Shown here piece after piece: positions 9,535-17,549 of a stretch of DNA of 41,318 nucleotides. A program made the translations under genes and the position numbers. The DNA is taken from contig JAUWOV010000005.1 in NCBI GenBank assembly GCA_030611945.1, positions 1 through 41,318 on the forward strand, written 5' to 3'. The stretch is from a bacterium. GTDB taxonomy: Bacteria; JAHJDO01. Each line of letters starts with the position of its first letter. Positions within the stretch are counted from its first letter, which is position 1. Under the pieces are notes generated by a model. It was not told the origin of the DNA. It saw only the letters and a program-made list of their open reading frames with translations, and made no database searches.

Positions 9535-10320
9535 ATGACGAAAAATTCTAAATTCTTTCCAAGTTTAACGTTTAGTTTCTATCTTGGTTTGTGGTGCATA
9601 CTTCCGTCTTTTTTTAGATTTTTGACTGTAGTTAAAGAATATTCTTCTGAAAGATGTTTTTGGGTTGTAATTTGGTATCCAATGTTGTGGGGAGTATTCT
9701 TGGACTTGATAGTTGCTTTGCAGATTTTTGCCTTAGTATACCTTATCTATCATATATACGAGAGTAAGAGGGTGCAAATAATTTTACACTCTCTTCTGGG
9801 AGCAGTTTTAGGGGCATTTTATCTGGTTGATTATTATTACCTTAAATTATCAGGTTCCCATGTTGAATATAAACTGCTTCACTATATATTGGATAGTGCA
9901 GCTTTGCTCTCCTCTGCACAAGAAATAACAGGCGGGCATCTTCTTCTATACATGCTGATATCTATTGTTGTTTTACCATGTGGCTTTACTTTTTATTTTA
10001 AATCTTCCACATTTAGAATGCCGAATATAAAGCAAATTTCAATCATTTGTGTTATAGGAGTAGCAGGCGCAGTTTTACCATGTTTTTTGAGAGGCTTTTT
10101 TGATGCCAGGTTCATCATTAAAAAGAATGCTAATCCGATACTTTTAGATGAAGCTCTTTCAATATATGAGTTCTGGAATCTAAGGTCTTTATCCAAAAAG
10201 ACAATCAGTGCTTCTGAAAATCCTTTGATCCCTAAAGCTGAAGATGCACAATATCTGAGTTCTGAGTATCCATTTCTGAAGGATACACGTGGATTCTATG
10301 GCCAAGGAATTTTGACATAA
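9535..10320 (+). CDS. Membrane N-terminal part of LtaS-like sulfatase-family protein (5' part of split gene)
   Basis: Several TM segments followed by a linker ending near the sulfatase domain in the next frame. Confidence 0.65.
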   Translation: MTKNSKFFPSLTFSFYLGLWCILPSFFRFLTVVKEYSSERCFWVVIWYPMLWGVFLDLIVALQIFALVYLIYHIYESKRVQIILHSLLGAVLGAFYLVDYYYLKLSGSHVEYKLLHYILDSAALLSSAQEITGGHLLLYMLISIVVLPCGFTFYFKSSTFRMPNIKQISIICVIGVAGAVLPCFLRGFFDARFIIKKNANPILLDEALSIYEFWNLRSLSKKTISASENPLIPKAEDAQYLSSEYPFLKDTRGFYGQGILT

Positions 10321-10361
10321 ATATAGATCCTCAAAAAAAGCCTAACCTGATCTTTCTATTC

Positions 10362-11501
10362 ATGGAGTCGTTTAGAGCAAAAGATATTGGATGTCTGGGT
10401 GGCAAATATAATGTCTCACCCAATTTTGATAAGTTGGCGCGGGAAGGACTGCTTTTTACGCGGTTCTATTGCAATGGGATACAAACTTCGCGGTCTGTTA
10501 TTGCATCTTTATTTGGCACGTTACCCTATTTTAGTTTCAGTAAAGATTCTTTTCAGGCAAAGTTTTTTCATCTGCCTTTGGTAGGGATTGCAGACCTGCT
10601 TAAAAAAACAGGGTATTCAACGAGCTATCTCTGTTCAGGTCCATTAGGCTTTGAGAATCAGAAAGCATTTTTCTCTAATCATTCATATGATCATGTCTTT
10701 GGGGAGGATGATATTCGCGCAAAATATCCAAATGTATTGGGAACCAGCTTTGGTATTCCTGATGAATATCTTCTAAGGTCTTCTGTTGATTTTCTTAAGC
10801 AAAAGAACAAGGAGGGCAAAAAAATGTTTTCGGTTATCTATACCATAACAAATCACCATCCTTGGATTATCCCTGACGAACGGTTCAATATCTTTAAGGA
10901 TAAAGGTGAGTACGGAAAATTCCTTAACACATTTGCTTATTCTGACTGGTGTCTTGGTCTTTTTATCAAGTTGTTGAAAAAAGAAAATTTATATAACAAC
11001 TCAATAATTTTTATTCTCGCTGACACTGGGCAACCAATGGGTGAACATAATAATAATTTCCTATTAACAAATAGTCTTTATGAAGAAAGCATTCATATCC
11101 CTCTTTTGATTTTGGCTCCCGGACGTCTGAAAGAACCTAAACGACTGCCGTTTATAGCTAGTCAGGTAGATCTTCTTCCAACTATAATGGATATATTCAA
11201 TTTGACAGGTCATAATCATGCTATTGGAGATTCTTTGATGCGCGATGTTCCTGAACGGATGGCTTTTTTCAATAGCACCTTTGGAGGTGGTTATTGGGGA
11301 GCTAGAAAAGGTAATTATAAATATATATTCTCCATTTGTGGAAAACGGCATCTCCTTTTTGACTTGTCAAAAGATCCATTGGAGAGGGAAAATATTGCCT
11401 TAAAAGAAAAAGACATTGTGGAGGATTTTTTTGATCCTATTGTGGCAATCTATCAACTGTACAAACAATCATTCCAAAAAGGGTTAATGCCTTTGAAGTA
11501 A
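10362..11501 (+). CDS. LtaS-like alkaline phosphatase/sulfatase catalytic domain (3' part of split gene)
   Basis: KPNLIFLFMESFRAKDIG (readable upstream of the ATG), SPNFDKLAREGLLFTRFYCNGIQTSRS, ITNHHPWIIP, ADTGQPMGEH. Confidence 0.82.
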   Translation: MESFRAKDIGCLGGKYNVSPNFDKLAREGLLFTRFYCNGIQTSRSVIASLFGTLPYFSFSKDSFQAKFFHLPLVGIADLLKKTGYSTSYLCSGPLGFENQKAFFSNHSYDHVFGEDDIRAKYPNVLGTSFGIPDEYLLRSSVDFLKQKNKEGKKMFSVIYTITNHHPWIIPDERFNIFKDKGEYGKFLNTFAYSDWCLGLFIKLLKKENLYNNSIIFILADTGQPMGEHNNNFLLTNSLYEESIHIPLLILAPGRLKEPKRLPFIASQVDLLPTIMDIFNLTGHNHAIGDSLMRDVPERMAFFNSTFGGGYWGARKGNYKYIFSICGKRHLLFDLSKDPLERENIALKEKDIVEDFFDPIVAIYQLYKQSFQKGLMPLK

Positions 11502-11508
11502 GTTTGAA

Positions 11509-11691
11509 CTAGTATTGTTGAAGCTCCTTTCTTATTTCTTCGGGAAAGTCGGTAGTTACAGCTGCAACATGGTTTTCAATCAGCGCGATGAGTTCTTTTG
11601 GAATGTTCACTGTATAGATGACGATTGGAATGCCTCTTTCACACATTTTTCTTACAAATTTATCAGTTACCAGTTTTTTCTCACATTGTAA
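11509..11691 (-). pseudogene. C-terminal remnant of glycerophosphodiester phosphodiesterase (GDPD)
   Basis: Reverse-complement translation LQCEKKLVTDKFVRKMCERGIPIVIYTVNIPKELIALIENHVAAVTTDFPEEIRKELQQY*; no start codon, in-frame stop upstream at 11692..11694. Confidence 0.65.
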
Positions 11692-11741
11692 TTAAACACC
11701 ATTTTAAGTATACTAAATATCCAACAATATTGGAATAAACA

Positions 11742-12482
11742 ATGTCTGAAATATTTTTATCGCTTATAATACCCGCTTACAACGAAGAAAAAAGAATATC
11801 TCATACAATTGATGAATTTATCAAATATCTGGGCGATCAAAATTATACATACGAAATAATACTAGTGGATGACGGAAGCACTGATGACACGTGGGGCTTA
11901 TTGACTGATTACAGCACCAGATACGATTTTATAAAAGCAATCAAAAACTTAAGCAATGTGGGAAAAGGATATTCAGTAAAAAGAGGGATAGAAGAGGCAA
12001 AAGGAGAGCATATCTTGTTTTCTGATGCTGATCTGTCCGTGCGGCAGGAGTGTGTATCTACGATAATTAAGGAACTAAGAAGCGGAGCTGATATAGCCAT
12101 AGGCTCCAGAGAGGTCAAAGGAGCAAGCATAGAAACACCACAGCCTTGGTTAAGAAGAAAATTAGGAGCATTATTCAATGCTGCTATCAGAAAATTTATA
12201 GTCAGTGATTTTTTAGATACTCAATGCGGATTTAAAGGGTTTAAAGCTAATGCAGCAAAAACGATCTACAGAGAACAGACTCTCTACGGATATTGCTTTG
12301 ATATAGAAATATTACTTCTTGCGCAGAAAAACGGGTATTCTATAAAGGAAATCCCTGTAGTATGGAATGACAGAACGGGCAGCAAATTGAGTATTCTTGA
12401 CAGCCCTGCTATTCTATTGGAAATTGTAAAAATAAAAATGAATCAAATCAAAGGCAGATATAACAAAAATAATGCCGGATAA
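11742..12482 (+). CDS. Family 2 glycosyltransferase, dolichyl-phosphate glucose/mannose synthase-like
   Basis: LSLIIPAYNEEKRISHTI, LVDDGSTDDT, FSDADLSV, DTQCGFKGF. Confidence 0.92.
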   Translation: MSEIFLSLIIPAYNEEKRISHTIDEFIKYLGDQNYTYEIILVDDGSTDDTWGLLTDYSTRYDFIKAIKNLSNVGKGYSVKRGIEEAKGEHILFSDADLSVRQECVSTIIKELRSGADIAIGSREVKGASIETPQPWLRRKLGALFNAAIRKFIVSDFLDTQCGFKGFKANAAKTIYREQTLYGYCFDIEILLLAQKNGYSIKEIPVVWNDRTGSKLSILDSPAILLEIVKIKMNQIKGRYNKNNAG

Positions 12483-13689
12483 AAAACATAGACATATTTT
12501 TATACTTTATATCTTCTTATTTTCCTTTATTGTCAGATTTATATATTTGTATTTCTTTAAACAGAATATAATACATATTGAACATTCTCTTTTTGGAGAT
12601 GCATCTCAGTACATTCTGATTGCAAAAAATATTGCCTCAGGTAATGGATTCAACATGCTGCCTAATTCAAACCTTTTAGCAAACAGAGCTCCTTTTTTTC
12701 CATTTATTCTTGCTGGAGTTTTTAAGTTTTTTGGACAGAGTTACTGGCCAGCAAGAATCTTTCAAGTTTGTATGAGCTCTCTAGTTCCTGTTATTACCTA
12801 TTCCATTGCAAAAGAGGTTGTTTCTAAAAGAGCCGCAATGATTTCAGCGTGCATTTCCATATTTTATCCTTTTTATGTTTTCTATAGCGCGTACGTTCTT
12901 ACAGAGACTTTGTTTGTTTTTCTCTCCTGTTTTTCCTTATTATATTTAATCAGATTTGTAAAAACAGGTTCCTATCAGGACGCATTGTTAGCAGGCATGT
13001 TTTTGGGGCTCTCAGCGCTTACAAGACCTATTGCTCTGGGATTCGGAGTATTTTTTGTAGTATGTTATTTTTTTATACCCAGACGCAGATTTAAAGGCAG
13101 TGCTGCAATTTTAGCAGCTATGTTTTTAGTAATATTGCCATGGACTATAAGAAACTATATCGTTTTTGAGAAATTTGTTCCTCTTACTACTGAAGTAGGA
13201 CGAGTCTTTTACAGCGGGAATAATCCGATGAACAAAACGGGTGGATGTATTAGGTATGTTGATTTTATAGAGCCGAAAGAGACAGTAACCATGGGAGAGG
13301 TTGAAGCATCGCAATACATGTTTAAAAAGGGATTAGAATTTATAAGACACAACCCCGGAACTTTTCTTAAAATGAGTGTAAAAAAAGCTGGGAGATTGTG
13401 GAGGGTTTTCCCTTATTGGACATCCGGCTTCACCAACATAAAATACAAATTAATAAGCATATTTTCTTATGGATTGATCCTTCCATTTTTTCTTATTGGG
13501 ATATTTTTGAGTATAAGAAACTGGAAACTTGTTTTACCTTTATACTGTCTCATAATATATACCAGCATTTTTTGCATGGTATTCTACGGCACTATGAGAT
13601 TCAGACTTCCCCTAATGCCTGCCGTTATTGTACTGGCGTCAATAGGAATAGATAGATTGTTATGGAAAAAATTAAAGTTCTTCACATAA
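12472..13689 (+). CDS. GT39-like membrane glycosyltransferase
   Basis: FGDASQYILIAKNIASGNGF...NRAPFFPFILAGV; paralogue of 4837..6051. Confidence 0.83.
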   Translation: MPDKKHRHIFILYIFLFSFIVRFIYLYFFKQNIIHIEHSLFGDASQYILIAKNIASGNGFNMLPNSNLLANRAPFFPFILAGVFKFFGQSYWPARIFQVCMSSLVPVITYSIAKEVVSKRAAMISACISIFYPFYVFYSAYVLTETLFVFLSCFSLLYLIRFVKTGSYQDALLAGMFLGLSALTRPIALGFGVFFVVCYFFIPRRRFKGSAAILAAMFLVILPWTIRNYIVFEKFVPLTTEVGRVFYSGNNPMNKTGGCIRYVDFIEPKETVTMGEVEASQYMFKKGLEFIRHNPGTFLKMSVKKAGRLWRVFPYWTSGFTNIKYKLISIFSYGLILPFFLIGIFLSIRNWKLVLPLYCLIIYTSIFCMVFYGTMRFRLPLMPAVIVLASIGIDRLLWKKLKFFT

Positions 13690-14843
13690 TTACCCGTCTG
13701 ATTCTGGGTGGGGCGCAGGAAAACACTTTGTACACAGTAGAAGGATTGATGAAGGATTCCGCCTATGATGTTACACTAGTTTCAGGTCCTACCACAGGTC
13801 CAGAAGGAAGTCTCGTGAGCAAGGCAAAGGGATTTGGAGTAAATTTAGTAATTATTAAGAGCTTGACAAGGAATATAAATCCTTTTAGTGATATCTCAGC
13901 TTTTTTATCTCTGTATAAACTAATAAAGAAAAATGATTTTGATATAGTGCATACGCATTCCTCAAAAGCAGGCATCATTGGAAGACTTGCAGCAAAGCTG
14001 GCGGGATGCAGTGTAATTATACATACAATACATGGTCTGCCGTTTCATCCGTATCAGAACAGGTTTCTAAACTTTTTTTATATTCGTCTTGAGAGATTAG
14101 CCGGGAAATTCACAGATAAGATAATTACAGTCTGTGATAGTATGGCTCAGAAAGCGCAGGTTGCAGGCATAAAACCTGTTCATGGATATGTAACGGTTTA
14201 TAGTGGTATGGATTTAGGTAAGTTTATAGAGGAGAGAACAAGTTCCCATCAAGCAAAAAGAAACATCGGAGTACCTGCTGACGCTAAGGTTGTAGGTAAA
14301 GTAGCAAGGCTTTTCCCTTTAAAGGGCTATGAATATTTTATCAGCGCAGCGAAATATATTTCGGAATCTGTACAGAATGTATATTTTTTGATTGTGGGAG
14401 ATGGAATTTTAAGAAAACAATTAGAAGAGATGGTTAGGCAAATGGGATTAAAAGATAGATTTATTTTTGCAGGGCTTGTTCCGCAGGAAGATGTGCCGAA
14501 GTTTATTGCTGCAATGGATATAGTTGTGCATACTTCATTACGAGAAGGATTAGCAAGAGTCATACCCCAGGCAATGGCAATGTCCAAGCCTGTAGTGAGC
14601 TTTGATATTGATGGAGCGAGGGAACTGGTACATAACAACGACACAGGTTATCTTGTTATGCCTAAAGATACTAAGGGACTATCAGATAGAGTAATAGATT
14701 TACTAAATAATACAGAAAAAGCAGAGAAAATGGGCTTAAACGGCAAAAATCTTGTGGACCCGGCATTTCGCATAGAAACAATGATTGATAAAATAAAAGA
14801 AATATATGATAATCTATTGACAAGCTCAAAGGGAAATTTCTAA
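13662..14843 (+). CDS. GT4 family glycosyltransferase
   Basis: VLHIITRLILGGAQENTLYTVEGL, VHTHSSKAGIIGRLAAKLAG, HTSLREGLARVIPQAMAMSKPVV. Confidence 0.92.
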   Translation: MEKIKVLHIITRLILGGAQENTLYTVEGLMKDSAYDVTLVSGPTTGPEGSLVSKAKGFGVNLVIIKSLTRNINPFSDISAFLSLYKLIKKNDFDIVHTHSSKAGIIGRLAAKLAGCSVIIHTIHGLPFHPYQNRFLNFFYIRLERLAGKFTDKIITVCDSMAQKAQVAGIKPVHGYVTVYSGMDLGKFIEERTSSHQAKRNIGVPADAKVVGKVARLFPLKGYEYFISAAKYISESVQNVYFLIVGDGILRKQLEEMVRQMGLKDRFIFAGLVPQEDVPKFIAAMDIVVHTSLREGLARVIPQAMAMSKPVVSFDIDGARELVHNNDTGYLVMPKDTKGLSDRVIDLLNNTEKAEKMGLNGKNLVDPAFRIETMIDKIKEIYDNLLTSSKGNF

Positions 14844-14928
14844 TTTTGAATTTTAAATTATTAATCAAGTTTTAATGCTTTAATTTTTAATTATAAAAGG
14901 CGCAAAGAAAAAAAATAATTAGAAATTT
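14834..14928. repeat. Inverted repeat with AT-rich interior
   Basis: AAATTTCTAATT (14834..14845) and AATTAGAAATTT (14917..14928), a perfect 12-bp complementary pair. Confidence 0.5.
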
Positions 14929-14954
14929 TGAAATTAAAAATTAAGGATTAGTAT

Positions 14955-16058
14955 ATGTGGTGCATAGTTTATCTTCTCTGTTTTTTTATGTCTTTATTTT
15001 TAAGTCTTATTCTGGTTCCTGTTGCTCGAAAATTTGCAATAAAGCATAATATACTTGATCAGCCGGACGACAGGAAGATACATCTGGAACCTAAACCATT
15101 ACTTGGAGGAGTAGCAATATGTATAGCCTTCATAGTAACAATACTTATCAACTTGTTGATACTCTTCTGTTGTTCTGAGATTTTTTCTTTGAATCACTTA
15201 ATGCCTAATTTTTTACTTGATGAAGTCACTTTGATAAAGGCTGTATTACCCAAACTGGTTGTTATTTTGTTTAGTGGAATACTTATATTGGGGTTGGGAC
15301 TGGTTGACGATATTCATAAATTATCCGCAAAAACAAAACTAATGGCGCAGATAATGGTTGCGTTACTGCTTATTAGTTTTGGTATAAGAATAACGCTTTT
15401 TATAGAGAATAATCTTATTAGCAGTATTATCACGCTTGTATGGATAGTTGGGATTACAAATGCGTTTAACTTGCTGGATAATATGGATGGACTCTCAGCA
15501 GGTGTAGCGTTTATTGCGTCTATGATATTTTTCGCAATAGCAGCATTCCAAGGTCAGGTTTTTACCGCAACAATACTTTTGGCTTTTGCCGGAAGCATAT
15601 TTGGTTTTTTGCGTTACAATATGTATCCTGCCAGGATATTCATGGGCGATGCAGGGAGTATGTTTATAGGCTATATGCTGGCTGTATTAACAGTTGTAAG
15701 TTCCTATTATACAAAGAGCAGCCCTACATTGTTTCCTGTAATTATGCCTGTTTTAATACTTGGGGTACCAATTTTTGATACAATCTTTGTGTTAGCTGTA
15801 AGGATTAAAAATGGAAAACCTGTTTCGGAGGGCGATAAAAATCATTTTTCACACAGACTTGTTAATTTAGGAATGACACAAAAACAGGCAGTATTGTTTA
15901 TTTATCTGATTACTTTCTGTGTGGGGATTAATGCTTTACTGCTTTGTTTTGTTAATATATGGGGTTCCGGTGTAATATTGGTTCAGGCTGTGTGTATATT
16001 CGTAATTATTGTAATTTTAGAGAGGATAGCAAAGAGGAATAGTGATAAGAAAAGCTAA
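14955..16058 (+). CDS. MraY/WecA-like polyprenyl-phosphate HexNAc-1-phosphate transferase
   Basis: QPDDRKIHLEPKPLLGGVAI, GLVDDIHKLSAKTKLMAQ, NAFNLLDNMDGLSAG, FMGDAGSMFIG. Confidence 0.93.
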   Translation: MWCIVYLLCFFMSLFLSLILVPVARKFAIKHNILDQPDDRKIHLEPKPLLGGVAICIAFIVTILINLLILFCCSEIFSLNHLMPNFLLDEVTLIKAVLPKLVVILFSGILILGLGLVDDIHKLSAKTKLMAQIMVALLLISFGIRITLFIENNLISSIITLVWIVGITNAFNLLDNMDGLSAGVAFIASMIFFAIAAFQGQVFTATILLAFAGSIFGFLRYNMYPARIFMGDAGSMFIGYMLAVLTVVSSYYTKSSPTLFPVIMPVLILGVPIFDTIFVLAVRIKNGKPVSEGDKNHFSHRLVNLGMTQKQAVLFIYLITFCVGINALLLCFVNIWGSGVILVQAVCIFVIIVILERIAKRNSDKKS

Positions 16059-16506
16059 AGTTAAGGATGTAGAACAAATCCGTAGTTTGATTATGGAATT
16101 TGCGAGCAATGAGGAAATGCTTCCGCGTTCCTTGAGTGAATTATATGATAACTTAAGAGATTTCTTTGTATTTGAGGAATCAGAGAAAATTTTCGGATGC
16201 TGCGCTCTTCACGTTATGTGGGAAGATCTTGGCGAGATACGGTCTCTTGCTGTGAAAACAGAAAAGCAGGGTAAGGGAATAGGCGCTAAACTGGTAGAAG
16301 CATGTATTGAAGAAATGAGCCGGATAGGGCTGAGCAAGGTGTTTGCGCTTACTTACAAACCTGAGTTTTTTGAGAAAAAGAAGTTTTTTAGAATTGACAG
16401 GGCAGAACTTCCTCACAAAGTCTGGGCGGATTGTATCAAGTGTCCAAAGTTTCCTGATTGTGGAGAGGTTCCGGTTATGTATAAGGCAAAAACAAACCTT
16501 GGATAG
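16042..16506 (+). CDS. GNAT N-acetyltransferase, ArgA-like (GTG start)
   Basis: IRKAKVKDVEQIRSLI, EIRSLAVKTEKQGKGIGAKLVEACI, C-terminal WADCIKCPKFPDCGEVPVMYK. Confidence 0.85.
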   Translation: MIRKAKVKDVEQIRSLIMEFASNEEMLPRSLSELYDNLRDFFVFEESEKIFGCCALHVMWEDLGEIRSLAVKTEKQGKGIGAKLVEACIEEMSRIGLSKVFALTYKPEFFEKKKFFRIDRAELPHKVWADCIKCPKFPDCGEVPVMYKAKTNLG

Positions 16507-16856
16507 GATTAAGTTTGAAAAACTTGTGGCAGAAGCTGTTGACGGACTACCGGAGGAGTTTCAGCGGAGAATGGAAAATGTGAATATATCAGTAGAAGAC
16601 AGACCGTCTGAGGAGATACTCAGGAAACAGGGGATAAAGAGTCCCAACACTCTTCTCGGATTATATCAGGGAATTCCTTTAAAGAAGAGGGGAGTCTATT
16701 ATTCAAACGTTCTTCCGGATATGATAACTATTTATCAAAAGCCTATTGAAATGTTATGCAGAAATGAAGATAGCAATAAAGGAAAGAGTTAAAGAGGTAG
16801 TCATGCACGAGCTTGGGCATCATTTTGGAATGACTGAGGAAGATCTGTCCCGCTGA
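16499..16856 (+). pseudogene. Zincin-like metallopeptidase (PF06262-like) interrupted by a frame change
   Basis: LDRIKFEKLVAEAVDGLPEEFQRRMENVNI...YSNVLPDMITIYQKPIEML in one frame; VMHELGHHFGMTEEDLSR (HExxHxxG-type motif) in the +1 frame at 16764..16856. Confidence 0.78.
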
Positions 16857-16870
16857 TAATTTTATATATT

Positions 16871-16886
16871 ATACCTCATAGGGTAT
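16871..16886. promoter_or_regulatory. Imperfect palindromic operator, copy 1
   Basis: ATACCTCATAGGGTAT. Confidence 0.55.
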
Positions 16887-16903
16887 ATTATTTTTCAATT
16901 ATG

Positions 16904-16915
16904 ACCCTATAGGGT
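16904..16915. promoter_or_regulatory. Perfect palindromic operator, copy 2
   Basis: ACCCTATAGGGT; centre ~31 bp from copy 1. Confidence 0.6.
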
Positions 16916-16935
16916 ATAAAATTTACAAAGAAATG

Positions 16936-16964
16936 TTGAAATTATACCCGGCATGTGATATATT
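16936..16964 (+). promoter_or_regulatory. Sigma70-like promoter for the hipBST operon
   Basis: TTGAAA-17 nt-TATATT; spacer contains a TATACCC half-site. Confidence 0.5.
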
Positions 16965-17003
16965 TGGGTTGTTATGAAACAAAAGAGGTTACATCAATGC
17001 ATA

Positions 17004-17213
17004 ATGGATATTTCTCTTCAAATAAAAAATTTGCGGAAGAAAATTGGTTTAACCCAAATTGAGTTTGCCAAGCGGGCAGGCGTTGGTTTGCGTTTTTTAA
17101 GAGAACTTGAACATGGTAAGATGACAGTAAGAATGGATAAGCTTATGCAAGTTTTGGATTTCTTGGGATATCATCTGGAATTAAAAAGGAATGAAAAAAC
17201 GGATATTATCTAG
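17004..17213 (+). CDS. hipB: HipB-like XRE-family HTH antitoxin/regulator
   Basis: IKNLRKKIGLTQIEFAKRAGVGLRFLRELEHGKMTVRMDKLMQVLDFLGYHLEL; ORF track start 16974, internal ATG at 17004 preferred. Confidence 0.87.
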   Translation: MDISLQIKNLRKKIGLTQIEFAKRAGVGLRFLRELEHGKMTVRMDKLMQVLDFLGYHLELKRNEKTDII

Positions 17214-17225
17214 GAAAGATTTTCT

Positions 17226-17549
17226 ATGGATGCATTAAGAAAAGCGCAGGTCTTTTATAAAAATGAATTGGCAGGGTATATTGTCGAGACTCAAAACGGT
17301 TATATTCTCCAGTATGATCATAAATTTTTAAAGAAAAATATTCCAATTTCAATGTCTTTGCCTCCCAGAGAAGAATCTTATTATTCAAAAGAATTATTCC
17401 CTTTCTTTAAAGGGCTTCTTCCTGAAGGGTGGTATTTAAATATCGTTAGCGCGACGCAAAAGGTGGACAGTAAGGATTCTTTTGGTTTATTATTGGCAAG
17501 CGCCAGCGGTGATACCATTGGCGCGGTTACTGTGATAAAAGATGTTTAA
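17226..17549 (+). CDS. hipS: HipS-like protein (HipA N-terminal subdomain as a separate protein)
   Basis: KAQVFYKNELAGYIVETQNGYILQYD...IPISMSLPPREESYYSKELFPFFKGLLPEGW; GAVTVI end. Confidence 0.83.
   Translation: MDALRKAQVFYKNELAGYIVETQNGYILQYDHKFLKKNIPISMSLPPREESYYSKELFPFFKGLLPEGWYLNIVSATQKVDSKDSFGLLLASASGDTIGAVTVIKDV

Noticed and set aside
16343-16792. 149-aa ORF start at 16343
   Set aside because: The upstream part is antiphase within the GNAT gene; homology-like signal begins at about 16499 (TTGGATAGG).
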